NCBI RefSeq assembly: GCF_016909575.1
Contig: NZ_JAFBGA010000007.1
Coordinates: 310,001-374,000 of the forward strand
DNA length: 64,000 bases
Reading direction: 5' to 3'
DNA from: Streptomyces sp. HB132
Lineage (GTDB): Bacteria; Actinomycetota; Actinomycetes; Streptomycetales; Streptomycetaceae
Position 1 is the stretch's first letter; the number at the start of each line of letters is the position of its first letter. Shown piece by piece: positions 33,260-41,930 of this stretch. The translations under genes were made by a program, and so were the position numbers. The notes under the pieces were generated by a model. It worked only from the letters and a program-made list of their open reading frames with translations. It made no database searches and was not told the origin of the DNA.

Positions 33260-33297
33260 CCCCGGTCCTGTCCGCCGGCCGACGGACAGGACCGGGG
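33260..33297. terminator. strong bidirectional terminator hairpin
   Basis: CCCCGGTCCTGTCCG (33260-33274) is perfectly complementary to CGGACAGGACCGGGG (33283-33297), with an 8-nt loop. The hairpin lies between the hydrolase gene and the end of the convergent rhamnulokinase gene. Confidence 0.8.
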
Positions 33298-33301
33298 CCG
33301 C

Positions 33302-34783
33302 TCATACGCCCACGGCCAGCTGGTCGGCGGCCCGGTCCCATGCCGCGGGATCCCCCCGCGGCGTGTAGTGACGCAGTTCCTGGGTGCGTGCCACCAGCCC
33401 GCGCATGTCCGTCAGCCCGCCCACCATTCCGTGGGCCCGCGCCTGGAGCAGCACATTGCCGAGCGCGGTGGCCTCTGCGGGCCCGGCGGTGACCGGCAGG
33501 CCGGTCGCGTCGGCGGTCCACTGGCACAGCAGCTCGTTACGCGAGCCGCCGCCGACCAGGTGGATCCGTGTCAGCTCGCGGCCAGCCAGCTCGGCGGCCT
33601 CCCGGAGCGTTCTGCGATGTGCCAGCGCCAGGCTCTCCAGGACACACCTGACATATCCGCCAGGGCCGTCCGGGGGCGCCTGCCCCGTCCGGATGAGAGC
33701 GGCGTCGATCCGGGACGGCATGTCTCCCGGTGCCAGGAACACCGGATCGTCCGGGTCGATCACGCAGGCGAACGGCCGTGCGCGCGCCGCTCCCGCGAGA
33801 AGACCCGCGAGGCCCGTCGACGTACCGGCGCGCTCCCACGTACGACGGCACTCCTCGAGCAGCCACATGCCCATGATGTTGCGGAGATAGCGCACCGTGC
33901 CGTCCACACCGCGTTCGTTGGTGAAGTTCGCGGCCCTCGACTCCTCGGACAGTACCGGCGCGTCCAGTTCGAGACCGGCCAGCGACCAGGTTCCGCACGA
34001 CACGTACGCGAACCCCGGTCCGACGGCGGGGACCGCGGCCACCGCGGACGCAGTGTCGTGGGACGCGACGGTCGTCACCTGCGTGCCCAGCGGCAGCCCG
34101 GTGAACCCGGCCACGTGCGGAAGCAGCGTACCCGCCGGTACGCCCGGTTCACGCAAGGCGGGGAACAACGAACGTTCCAGCCCGAGCCGTTCCATCAGGG
34201 CATCGGACCAGCAGCCCGTGCGCGCGTCGAACAGGCCGGTCGTCGACGCGTTGGTCACTTCCGCGCCCACCGACCCCGTCAGCCAGTACACGAGAAGATC
34301 CGGCATCAGCAGCAGCGTCCGGGCCGCCGGCCACTGAGCTGTGGAACGGTGGGCGGCCAGTTGGAACACCGTGTTGAACGGCAGATGCTGCAGTCCGCCG
34401 ACCCCGTACAGCTCCTGTGCGTCGCAACGGGCAAGCACCTGCTCGGCAGCGGTGGTGTTGCGCCCGTCGCGGTAGTGGAACGGCAGGCCGAGGAGCGATC
34501 CGTCGGAGTCCAGGAGCCCGTAGTCGACGGCCCAGGTGTCGATGCCCACCGAGGCGACGGGGCCACTGTCCGCCGCCGAGCGCAGCCCGTCCAGCATGCC
34601 CTGGTACAGGGCGAGTACGTCCCAGTGGAGCCCGTCGGGCAGCTGGACCGGCGTGTTGGCGAAGCGGTGCGTTTCGGTCAGCACCAGCTCGTCGGGGCCG
34701 ACCCTGCCGGTGATCACCCGGCCACTGGTGGCGCCCAGGTCCACCGCGGCGAACACCGGGTCGTGTCGTGAAGTCGCAGACAT
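33302..34783 (-). CDS. rhaB: rhamnulokinase
   Basis: 493 residues from ATG 34783; ATG 34795 is an in-frame alternative. The FGGY-kinase ATPase opening is VFAAVDLGATSGRVITGR, followed by SVGIDTWAVDYGLLDSDGSL (conserved TWAVD region) and PFHYRDGRNTTAAEQVL. The C-terminal GGGSRNELLCQWTADATGLP is the second phosphate and adenosine site. Family length is ~490. It phosphorylates L-rhamnulose to L-rhamnulose 1-phosphate. It is the last gene of the rhaI-rhaD-rhaB set, with a strong hairpin just downstream. Confidence 0.9.
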   Translation of the reverse strand: MSATSRHDPVFAAVDLGATSGRVITGRVGPDELVLTETHRFANTPVQLPDGLHWDVLALYQGMLDGLRSAADSGPVASVGIDTWAVDYGLLDSDGSLLGLPFHYRDGRNTTAAEQVLARCDAQELYGVGGLQHLPFNTVFQLAAHRSTAQWPAARTLLLMPDLLVYWLTGSVGAEVTNASTTGLFDARTGCWSDALMERLGLERSLFPALREPGVPAGTLLPHVAGFTGLPLGTQVTTVASHDTASAVAAVPAVGPGFAYVSCGTWSLAGLELDAPVLSEESRAANFTNERGVDGTVRYLRNIMGMWLLEECRRTWERAGTSTGLAGLLAGAARARPFACVIDPDDPVFLAPGDMPSRIDAALIRTGQAPPDGPGGYVRCVLESLALAHRRTLREAAELAGRELTRIHLVGGGSRNELLCQWTADATGLPVTAGPAEATALGNVLLQARAHGMVGGLTDMRGLVARTQELRHYTPRGDPAAWDRAADQLAVGV

Positions 34784-34861
34784 GGGGAATCTCATCCGAT
34801 CCGGGCGGAGCCGCACCCCGGGTGCTCGCGTGACGGCGCCCGGGGCGCGGCAGGGTGGTGC

Positions 34862-36907
34862 TCAGCGCAGGAACGCCGCCGCCACTCCGGCGTCGACGGG
34901 AATGTGGAGGCCGGTGGTGTGGGTGAGGTCCCCGCCGGTCAGGGCGAATACGGCGTTGGCGACATGCTCGGGGAGCACCTCGCGCTTGAGGATCGTGCGC
35001 TGGGCGTAGAACTCGCCCAGCTTCTCCTCCTCGATGCCGTAGGTCGCCGCACGCTGGGCCCCCCAGCCCGCCGCGAAGATCCCGGATCCACGCACCACCC
35101 CGTCCGGGTTGACCCCGTTGACCCGGATTCCGTGCTCGCCGAGCTCGGCGGCCAAAAGGCGCACCTGGTGCGCCTGGTCGGCCTTGGTGGCCGAGTACGC
35201 GATGTTGTCGGGGCCGGCGAACACGGCGTTCTTGGACGCGACGTAGATGATGTCGCCGCCCAGCCCCTGGGCCCGCATCATCCGTGCCGCCTCCCGGGAG
35301 ACCAGGAACGAACCGCGCGCCATGATGTCGTGCTGGAGGTCCCAGTCCCGTGCCGAAGTCTCCAGCAGGGGCTTGGAGATGGAGATCCCGGCGTTGTTCA
35401 CGACCAGGTCCACGCCTCCGAAGGCGAGCGCGGCGGCCTCGAAGGCGTCGACGATCCGCTCCTCCGACGTCACATCCACCGTCACCGCAACGGCCTTGTC
35501 CGGGCCGCCGAGCTCCTCGGCGACAGCCTCCGCGGTCACCGGGTTCAGGTCAGCCACGACGACACAGGCGCCCTCCGAGACGAGCCGGTGCGCGATGGCC
35601 CTGCCGATGCCGGACCCCGCACCGGTGACGAGGGCCACGCGCGTGGCCAGTGCCTTCGGCTTCGGCAGCCGGCGGAGCTTGGCCTCCTCCAGCTCCCAGT
35701 ACTCGATGCGGAACTTCTCGGACTCCTCGATGGGCGCATACGAGGAGACGGCCTCGGCACCCCGCATCACGTTGATCGCGTTGAGGTAGAACTCCCCGGC
35801 GACCCGGGCGGTCTGCTTGTCCTTGCCGAACGAGAACATGCCGACACCGGGTACCAGCACGATTGCCGGGTCGGCCCCCCGCATGGCCGGCGAATCGGGC
35901 GCGGCGTGGCGCTCGTAGTACGCGCGGTAGGCCTCTCGGTACTCCGCGTGGAGTACGCCGAGCCGGCCCACCGCCTCCTCCAGCGGGGCATCGGCAGCCA
36001 GATCCAGGACCAGCGGGCTGACCTTCGTGCGGAGGAAGTGGTCCGGGCAGGAGGTGCCGAGAGCGGCGAGACGGGGGTGCTCGGCGCGCGACAGGAAGTC
36101 GAGCAGGGGCGCAGCGTCGGTGAAGTGCCCCACCTGGGGGTGGTCCGTGGACGCCAGCCCGCGGACCACCGGGGCGAGGGCGGCTGCCCGCTCCCTGCGC
36201 GCACCCTCCTCCAAGGCCTCCCGGCCCGGGAGGACAGCGCCGAAGGGCTCCGCCCTGCCGTGGTCCTCGAGGAACTTCTCGGCCGTACGGATCATCCAGA
36301 GGGCGTTGCGTTCGCACTCCTGAGAGGTCCTGCCCCAGGCGGTGATGCCGTGACCGCCCAGGATCACACCGACCGCCTGCGGACGGGCCTCCTTGACGGC
36401 CGCGATGTCGAGCCCCAGCTGGAATCCGGGACGGCGCCAGTCCACCCATGCGACCTTGTCGCCGAAGCACTCGGCGGTCAGCTTCTCGCCGTCGGCCGCG
36501 CACGCCAGCGCGATCCCGGAGTCCGGGTGCAGGTGGTCGACATGTGCGGCCTCGACCAGCGCGTGCATCGCGGTGTCGATCGACGGGGCCGCACCGCCCT
36601 TGCCGTGCAGGCAGTAGTCGAACGCGGAGACCATCTCGTCCTCACGATCCACCCCCGGGTACACGTCCTTGAGCGCTCGCACCCGGTCCAGTCGCAACAC
36701 GGCGAGACCGGCCTCGGTCAGCGTGCCGAGGTCGCCGCCCGAGCCCTTGACCCAGAGCAGTTCGGTACCGCCACCGGTGACGGGGTCGGTCTCCGTCGCC
36801 TTGGCAGAGGCGTTGCCACCGGCGTAGTTGGTGTTGCGGGGGTCGGCGCCGGTCCGGTGGGCGCGCTCCAGGAGCGCGGCGACTTCGGCGTGCGTCGCGG
36901 ACGTCAT
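34862..36907 (-). CDS. rhaD: bifunctional rhamnulose-1-phosphate aldolase / lactaldehyde-type dehydrogenase
   Basis: 681 residues. Residues 1-~400 are a class II aldolase (RTGADPRNTNYAGGNASAKA, then HVDHLHPDSGIALACAADGE with the zinc histidines). Residues ~420-681 are a short-chain dehydrogenase with VTGAGSGIGRAIAHRLVSEG, NNAGIS, and YSATKADQAHQVRLLAAELG (Ser/Tyr/Lys). This RhaEW-type fusion splits rhamnulose 1-phosphate into dihydroxyacetone phosphate and L-lactaldehyde. The SDR half oxidises lactaldehyde, so both steps are carried by one protein. It lies 66 nt after the isomerase gene. Confidence 0.9.
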   Translation of the reverse strand: MTSATHAEVAALLERAHRTGADPRNTNYAGGNASAKATETDPVTGGGTELLWVKGSGGDLGTLTEAGLAVLRLDRVRALKDVYPGVDREDEMVSAFDYCLHGKGGAAPSIDTAMHALVEAAHVDHLHPDSGIALACAADGEKLTAECFGDKVAWVDWRRPGFQLGLDIAAVKEARPQAVGVILGGHGITAWGRTSQECERNALWMIRTAEKFLEDHGRAEPFGAVLPGREALEEGARRERAAALAPVVRGLASTDHPQVGHFTDAAPLLDFLSRAEHPRLAALGTSCPDHFLRTKVSPLVLDLAADAPLEEAVGRLGVLHAEYREAYRAYYERHAAPDSPAMRGADPAIVLVPGVGMFSFGKDKQTARVAGEFYLNAINVMRGAEAVSSYAPIEESEKFRIEYWELEEAKLRRLPKPKALATRVALVTGAGSGIGRAIAHRLVSEGACVVVADLNPVTAEAVAEELGGPDKAVAVTVDVTSEERIVDAFEAAALAFGGVDLVVNNAGISISKPLLETSARDWDLQHDIMARGSFLVSREAARMMRAQGLGGDIIYVASKNAVFAGPDNIAYSATKADQAHQVRLLAAELGEHGIRVNGVNPDGVVRGSGIFAAGWGAQRAATYGIEEEKLGEFYAQRTILKREVLPEHVANAVFALTGGDLTHTTGLHIPVDAGVAAAFLR

Positions 36908-36973
36908 GAGAGTTCCTTCTGGAAGAGGTGACGGGCAGGTGCGGCTGGACGTGTGAGGCCGGGGGAGTGGGGC

Positions 36974-38140
36974 TCAGGCGCCCCAGCCGGCCTGCTCGCC
37001 GCCGACACGGTCGGCTGCGATGCGCTCCTGGTTGCCGGAGGCTAGGTAGGCGGCGAACGGGTCGCGCGCCAGGCCGAGCTCCTCGCGGACCTCGGCGAGC
37101 AGCGGCCGCACGTCCGTGTTGAACGCGTCCATCAGCACTCCGTTGGACGCCAGGACATCACCGGAGCTCTGCGCTTCGGCGAGCGCCCGGGCGTCGATGA
37201 GCAGTGCCTTCGCGGTCGCCTCCTGGACATTGGTGACCGAGCGGATGACCGCCGGGATCTTGGCCTCGATGTTGTGGCACTGGTCCAGCATGAAATTGAC
37301 GTTGGTCCTGGCCTCGAGTCCGCCGTTCTTGACCACCTCGTGCATGATCCGGAACAGCTGGAAGGGATCGGCAGCCCCTGCCATCAGGTCGTCGTCGGCG
37401 TAGAAACGGGAGTTGAAGTCGAAGGCGCCGAGTTTCCCCTCCCGCAGCAGGAACGCCACGATGAATTCGATATTGGTGCCAGGTGCGTGATGGCCGGTGT
37501 CGACGACGACCTTGGCCTTCGGGCCGAGCTTGAGGCAGTGGGCGTACGAGGTGCCCCAGTCCGGGACGTCGGTCGTGTAGAACGCGGGCTCGAAGAGCTT
37601 GTACTCCAGCAGCATCCGCTGGTCGTCGCCGAGCCGCTCGTACACCTCTGCGAGCGACTCGGCCAAGCGGTCCTGGCGGCCCGCGATGTCGTCCTGGCCC
37701 GGGTAGTTGGTGCCGTCCGAGAACCACAGCTTGAGATCGGGCGATCCGGTGGCGTCCATGATGTCGACGCACTCGAGCAGGTGATCGGTGGCCCTGCGGC
37801 GGACCTTCGGGTCCGGGTGGGTGACGGAGCCCAGCTTGAAGTCGTCGTCCTGGAAGACGTTGGAGTTGATCGCACCGATCCGCAGCCCGAGCTCCTCGGC
37901 GTACCCGGTCAGCGCCGCGTAGTCCTCCACCCTGTCCCAGGGGATGTGCAGCGACACCTTGGGAGCGACCCCGGTGTAGGCGTGCACCTGCGCCGCGTCC
38001 GCAAGCTTCTCGAACGGGTCACGCGGGACGCCCGGCTGTGCGAAGACCTTGAAACGGGTCCCTGAGTTCCCGTAACCCCAAGAGGGCGTCTCGATGACCT
38101 GAGACTTCAGAGCTGCCTTGACGGCCGACACATCAGACAT
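36974..38140 (-). CDS. rhaI: L-rhamnose isomerase, RhaI type
   Basis: 388 residues from ATG 38140 (GAGG 5 nt upstream). Landmarks of the RhaI (Pseudomonas stutzeri/actinobacterial) branch are ETPSWGYGNSGTRFKVFAQP, RIGAINSNVFQDDDFKLGSV, MLLEYKLFEPAFYTTDVPDW and VVVDTGHHAPGTNIEFIVAF. Metal ligands are in the TIM barrel (Glu of LLEYK, Asp/His of VDTGHH, FDFNSRFYADDD). It interconverts L-rhamnose and L-rhamnulose. This is the first gene of the operon and has the operator-flanked promoter upstream. Confidence 0.93.
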   Translation of the reverse strand: MSDVSAVKAALKSQVIETPSWGYGNSGTRFKVFAQPGVPRDPFEKLADAAQVHAYTGVAPKVSLHIPWDRVEDYAALTGYAEELGLRIGAINSNVFQDDDFKLGSVTHPDPKVRRRATDHLLECVDIMDATGSPDLKLWFSDGTNYPGQDDIAGRQDRLAESLAEVYERLGDDQRMLLEYKLFEPAFYTTDVPDWGTSYAHCLKLGPKAKVVVDTGHHAPGTNIEFIVAFLLREGKLGAFDFNSRFYADDDLMAGAADPFQLFRIMHEVVKNGGLEARTNVNFMLDQCHNIEAKIPAVIRSVTNVQEATAKALLIDARALAEAQSSGDVLASNGVLMDAFNTDVRPLLAEVREELGLARDPFAAYLASGNQERIAADRVGGEQAGWGA

Positions 38141-38188
38141 GAACACCTCGTAAGCAGAGTCATCCGGCGACCCTCAGGATCGTGGATG

Positions 38189-38277
38189 TGAATCGTTTCA
38201 TCCGACCGTACGCTAGGTTTGGGCACTGCTGCTCGTCAAGCAGTCAGCCAGGTTTCTTCGCGATTTGAATCAATTCA
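38189..38277 (-). promoter_or_regulatory. rhaI promoter flanked by two LacI-type operators
   Basis: On the minus strand, TTGACG (38239-38234) and TAGCGT (38215-38210) have an 18-nt spacer, a strong sigma-70/HrdB-like promoter. Right at the expected start lies TGAATCGTTTCA (38189-38200), and 77 bp upstream lies TGAATCAATTCA (38266-38277). These near-palindromes resemble the TGAAACGTTTCA site of LacI-family RhaR repressors. Two sites ~7 helical turns apart would fit repression by looping. Confidence 0.7.
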
Positions 38278-38302
38278 TCCCCGACGGCAAGGGGTTTACG
38301 GG

Positions 38303-38573
38303 CACCTGTGCCTGCTCGACGAGCTGTTCCGGGACGACAGGTGGACACTGAGTGCGTCGGAGGCCCGCTCCGGCGTCACGCACTGTGCGGTGATGAAGCA
38401 CCTCGTGCCGCCGGAGTCGGCGGGCCTGATCGTCAGGCGACGACGGGGGTGGGAGGAACCCCGTTTCCTCAGCCCGATGCCCATCAGGGTCGTCCGCGAC
38501 CGGTGGGTGAGCAAGTACGCCGAACCCTGGGCGGGCCGGGCTCAGCGACCTCAGGAGCCGACTGGAGATTCCC
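38303..38573 (+). pseudogene. ArsR-type regulator remnant, truncated and frameshifted
   Basis: The translation LLDELFRDDRWTLSASEA, then VMKHLVPPESAGLIVRRRRG and PIRVVRDRWVSKYAEPWAG matches the C-terminal two thirds of an ArsR winged helix fused or coupled to SRPBCC proteins (VMKHL is the recognition helix). No start codon and no typical N-terminus precede it. After EPWAG the expected continuation (LSDLRSRLEIPMEK) is found only in the +1 frame, implying an extra base near 38531-38540. The gene has therefore lost its 5' end and has a frameshift. Confidence 0.7.
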
Positions 38574-39026
38574 ATGGAGAAAGTCTTCGAGATATACATC
38601 CGCACCACTCCCGAGCGTCTCTGGGAGGCGATCACCGATCCCGAGATCAGGAGCAAGTACAACTTCGGCGCCCGCGTCACTTCGGACTGGACCCAGGGCT
38701 CACCCTTCGAGATGGGAGCTCCCGGCGCTCCGGGCCCGCTCGGGGAGGGACGGAATCTGGAGGTCGAACCGCCGCGCAGGCTCGTCCAGAGCATGGTGGC
38801 GCTCTGGAGCGACGAGGTGAGGAACGAGGGCGCGACCCGCATCACCTGGGAGATCGAGCCCATCGGCGACTCCTGTCGGCTGACGATCACGCACGACGAG
38901 CTGCGAGAGGGCGCCGACGAGGAGTTGTACGGCGGATGGCCGATGATCCTCTCCGGCCTGAAGACCTGGCTGGAGACCGGAGAGCTGCTCACCACCCCCG
39001 GCTCGCTCCTGTACAGCGGTCAGTGA
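38574..39026 (+). CDS. SRPBCC/AHSA1 domain protein
   Basis: 150 residues from ATG 38574 (CTGGAG 7 nt upstream). The core EKVFEIYIRTTPERLWEAIT, DPEIRSKYNFGARVTSDWTQ, and SDEVRNEGATRITWEIEPIG with GWPMILSGLKTWLETGELLT is typical of activator-of-Hsp90-ATPase-1-like (AHSA1) proteins. Such genes are normally paired or fused with an ArsR-type regulator; the remnant of that partner lies immediately upstream and in frame with it. The SRPBCC protein itself appears intact. Ligand unknown. Confidence 0.82.
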   Translation: MEKVFEIYIRTTPERLWEAITDPEIRSKYNFGARVTSDWTQGSPFEMGAPGAPGPLGEGRNLEVEPPRRLVQSMVALWSDEVRNEGATRITWEIEPIGDSCRLTITHDELREGADEELYGGWPMILSGLKTWLETGELLTTPGSLLYSGQ

Positions 39027-39111
39027 CCGGCGGCCGCCTCCGTGTCGTGACGCCCGGCCGTGGCCGACCCCTCCGGGGCGGGGCGACACGACCGGAGGAA
39101 GCGGGCGACCC

Positions 39112-39330
39112 TCAACCCGTGGGACTCGGCTGAAGCTGCCTCACGAGAGCGAAGAGCCTGTCCTCGTTCCCCGCGAGGCCCGCGCTCCGCAGCGCCTCGT
39201 CGGCTTCCTCGATCGGGAAGGCGAGCAGCGGCATGTACAGAGGGGCTTCGCTCGGGTCCGCGAGCGCGGCGCGCGTGGCAGCGAGTAAACGGACGTACGC
39301 CTGGGCCGCGGCGAGTTCTTCCTGGTGCAT
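39112..39330 (-). CDS. small conserved protein of unknown function
   Basis: 72 residues from ATG 39330, behind GGGGAGAGATGAG. Helical, acidic and soluble: QEELAAAQAYVRLLAATRAA, then YMPLLAFPIEEADEALRSAG and LAGNEDRLFALVRQLQ. No motif is recognised. It may share a transcript with the 165-residue gene 68 nt upstream. It converges with the SRPBCC gene. Confidence 0.6.
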   Translation of the reverse strand: MHQEELAAAQAYVRLLAATRAALADPSEAPLYMPLLAFPIEEADEALRSAGLAGNEDRLFALVRQLQPSPTG

Positions 39331-39398
39331 CTCATCTCTCCCCGTCAGAGGTGTCGTACCGTCAAGCATCTCTCAAGGGTCTGACAATCCGGGTGCCG

Positions 39399-39896
39399 TC
39401 ACTGGGCAGGGCGGTCAAGTACGGTGCGCGGTCCCGGTTCGACTTCGAGGAAACGCCGTCGGCGCGGCCCTCGGTATGACAGCACCGTCCAGCCCAGCCG
39501 CTGCAACACCCCGGCACAGCCGGCCAACGCCTCCTCCTCGTCGCGCGCCGCTCCGCTGCCCGGCGGGCCTGCCCAGTCGACCCGTACCGAGCCCGGCGCC
39601 TCGCCTTCGCTCACCCGGTAACCCGTGGAGGTGCGCTGCCCGGACGCGTCGACCGTCGACGGGGGTATCAGGGCGGCCTCCAGCGCCAACGCCACGGCCC
39701 GTAGCGGTCGGTGCAGCTCCCAAGGGGCCGGCGCACTCTCGGGGGCCGCGCTCCCCGCGCGGGTGAGCCGCCTGATCTGCAGCAGCCCGTCGAAGGCGGT
39801 GCGCACCTCCCCGGCACGGTCGCCGGACGCGTCGGGAGCCGCCGCGGGCCCGTCGCCTGTCGCGGGCTCGAAGCCCCCCTCCTGCGGCGCGCTCAT
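39399..39896 (-). CDS. conserved hypothetical protein
   Basis: 165 residues from ATG 39896 (GGGAGG 7 nt upstream). The frame is open far upstream but antisense to the pentapeptide gene. The N-terminal 30 residues are disordered, and then come EVRTAFDGLLQIRRLTR, ALALEAALIPPSTVDASGQR, GYRVSEGEAPGSVRVDWAGP and a C-terminal LQRLGWTVLSYRGPRRRRFL. This may be a small alpha/beta protein. Family not recognised. It is divergent from the pentapeptide-repeat gene. Confidence 0.62.
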   Translation of the reverse strand: MSAPQEGGFEPATGDGPAAAPDASGDRAGEVRTAFDGLLQIRRLTRAGSAAPESAPAPWELHRPLRAVALALEAALIPPSTVDASGQRTSTGYRVSEGEAPGSVRVDWAGPPGSGAARDEEEALAGCAGVLQRLGWTVLSYRGPRRRRFLEVEPGPRTVLDRPAQ

Positions 39897-39988
39897 GTCC
39901 TGCCTCCCTCGCACCCGTGTCTCACACTCCGCCCAGTGTGCACCCGCCCACCGACAGCCTCGGCTGCCTCCTTCGCCCACGCGTATGC

Positions 39989-40005
39989 TTTGCGGATACC
40001 GCAAA
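39989..40005. promoter_or_regulatory. 17-bp palindromic operator before the pentapeptide gene
   Basis: TTTGCGG-ATA-CCGCAAA has perfect 7-bp arms and a 3-nt centre. It directly follows TATGCT (39984-39989), a plausible -10 element, so a repressor there would block initiation. No regulator gene is adjacent. Confidence 0.55.
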
Positions 40006-40022
40006 CCGGAGGACTCAGGTAC

Positions 40023-40883
40023 GTGCACCACGACGACCCGACCGCCCTGCCCCTCGTGGAACGGGGCGCCCTGCGCGCCGACTGCGCGAAGTGCTTCGGG
40101 CTCTGCTGCGTCGCGCTGACGCTGACCGCGTCGGCGGATTTCGCGATCAACAAGGACGCGGGGACCCCCTGCCCCAATCTGGCGGACGACTTCCGCTGCG
40201 GCATCCACACCCGGCTGCGGCCCGAAGGCTTCTCCGGCTGCACCGTGTACGACTGCTTCGGCGCGGGTCAGAAGGTCTCCCAGGACACTTATGGCGGCCG
40301 GGACTGGCGGTCCGACCCGGACACCGCGCAGCAGATGTTCCAGGTCTTCCCCGTGATGAGGCAGCTTCACGAACTGCTCTGGTACCTGACCGAGGCCCTC
40401 ACCCTGCCGGCGGCCGAGCCCCTGCACCCCGACCTCCGCGAAGCTCTTCGCACCACCGAACGTCTCACCGGTCTGCCCGCCGGTGAACTCGCGGAACTGG
40501 ACGTGTCCGCGCACCGCGACAGCGTGGCCGGCCTCCTGCTCCGCGCCGGCGAACTCGAACGCGCCACCGTCCCCCGGCGCAGGAAGCGGAGCCAACGTGG
40601 CGCCGACCTGATCGGGGCCCGACTCCGAGGCGCCGATCTGCGCGGAGCCGAACTGCGAGGCGCTTACCTCATCGCTGCCGACCTCCGCGGAGCCGACCTG
40701 CGCCGGGCTGAGCTCATCGGCGCCGACTTCCGTGACGCCGACCTGTCGGACGCCGACCTGACGGGCGCTCTCTTCCTCACACAGGCGCAGCTGAACGCGG
40801 CGAAGGGCAACACCGCCACGAAACTGCCGGATTCCCTGACCCGGCCCGCGCACTGGTCGCCGGGCGGACCCACCAGCGCCTGA
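40023..40883 (+). CDS. pentapeptide-repeat protein with N-terminal Cys cluster
   Basis: 286 residues from GTG 40023 (GGAGG 10 nt upstream). The N-terminal part contains CAKCFGLCCVALTLTASADF, then PCPNLADDFRCGIH and GCTVYDCFGAGQ. The Cys spacing recalls YkgJ-type metal-binding domains. A helical middle follows. Residues ~200-265 are about 13 pentapeptide repeats of the A(D/E)LxG kind (ADLIGARLRGADLRGAELRG). Such repeats form a right-handed beta-helix; some mimic DNA and protect gyrase, but that role is not shown here. The operator at its promoter implies specific control. Confidence 0.82.
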   Translation: MHHDDPTALPLVERGALRADCAKCFGLCCVALTLTASADFAINKDAGTPCPNLADDFRCGIHTRLRPEGFSGCTVYDCFGAGQKVSQDTYGGRDWRSDPDTAQQMFQVFPVMRQLHELLWYLTEALTLPAAEPLHPDLREALRTTERLTGLPAGELAELDVSAHRDSVAGLLLRAGELERATVPRRRKRSQRGADLIGARLRGADLRGAELRGAYLIAADLRGADLRRAELIGADFRDADLSDADLTGALFLTQAQLNAAKGNTATKLPDSLTRPAHWSPGGPTSA

Positions 40884-41027
40884 ACACCTCGGTCGGCCGC
40901 CGCATCCGTTCGATCCGGCGTCCGGCGTGGACGCGTTGACCACGGCTCCGCGGCCACCAGACTGATCGGTTCAGGATGCCTCCCACGCCTCCGAGGAGCA
41001 CTACGCCCACCTGCGTACCGGAGCGCG

Positions 41028-41570
41028 TCACCCGCGACGCGGCTCGTTCCCCGTGGGGTCGGCTTCCGAACCGTCCTGCTCCAGTGCCGCTTTGAGGCGC
41101 TCCAACGTGGTCCGGATGTTCCCGCGCTGGAATTCCGCGAAAGTGTGCCCGCGTGTCGCGATCCGGTCGAAGGCGTTGGCGAGAAAGTCGGGCCACATCC
41201 GTCGGTTGTCCGTCCAGGTCTCCGTGATGCGGGTGAAGCCGTCGACCGCTTCGAAGCGGTACTCCCACAGCGCGATGGAGCCCGGCAGCCGAGGACGCCG
41301 CATACCGATGGCGTGCACGCGAAAGGCGAACCGCTCGCCCGGGTCGGCAGCCGTCACCGTGCACCTGGTCGTCCATCGGAAGAAGCCGCGCTTGTTGCGG
41401 CCCTCGAAGACCATGCCGACATGGGCCGTCCGGTGCTCCCCGAGTATCCTCGCGCCCCGGTTCTCCGGACTCCAGCGACCCATCGCGGTGGGGTCGCTCA
41501 GCTCCGCGTACGCGGTGGACGGCGCCACTCGGATCAGGATGCTGTCCGATACGGACATGGTGCGGGGCAT
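41028..41570 (-). CDS. SRPBCC family protein
   Basis: 180 residues from ATG 41570 (AAGGAG 8 nt upstream). The polyketide-cyclase/START-like fold is seen in VSDSILIRVAPSTAYAELSD, PTAMGRWSPENRGARILGE, PGERFAFRVHAI and WEYRFEAVDGFTRITETWTD. The end (FDRIATRGHTFAEFQRGNIR) is the C-terminal helix closing the pocket. Ligand unknown. This is one of four SRPBCC genes in the window, the others being gvpZ and those at 38574 and 62270. No clear operon. Confidence 0.8.
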   Translation of the reverse strand: MPRTMSVSDSILIRVAPSTAYAELSDPTAMGRWSPENRGARILGEHRTAHVGMVFEGRNKRGFFRWTTRCTVTAADPGERFAFRVHAIGMRRPRLPGSIALWEYRFEAVDGFTRITETWTDNRRMWPDFLANAFDRIATRGHTFAEFQRGNIRTTLERLKAALEQDGSEADPTGNEPRRG

Positions 41571-41930
41571 GACAGGTCTCCTTGTCCTCGTCCGGCCGAG
41601 GCAGATCGAGCGAGCCGGACGGGCCATGTGTGAACGGTCGGCGGTTCTGGTTCGTGGGACAGTGTGGCTCACACGCACCGGCGTTCGGAACACCGGACCC
41701 GAGGCGGCCCTCACCACGGCGGCCGCCCGCCGGCCTTCGACCGTGACGTCCACAGGCAGCGCGGCGTGGCGGAAGGACGCTTCGTGCGCCGGAAGATGGC
41801 GCGGTATCGCCACCCGCGACGACGGCCCGCCGAGTCCCACGAAGCATCAGTCACCTCGCTGCACTTCTCGAGCCGGCCGGCTTGCTCCTCCTGCCCCTCT
41901 CCCGTGATGCCGCCGAGGAGAGCACCCCGA
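41571..41930. other. 360-nt gap, no gene recognised
   Basis: The region lies between two minus-strand genes. Several frames are open on the plus strand, but their translations are Arg/Pro-rich with no binding site or family motif. The promoter of the SRPBCC gene should lie at its left end. No repeat or hairpin stands out. Confidence 0.4.

Noticed and set aside
39711..40022. Open frame upstream of the pentapeptide protein
   Set aside because: It overlaps a divergent gene and the palindromic operator; GTG 40023 has a proper binding site.
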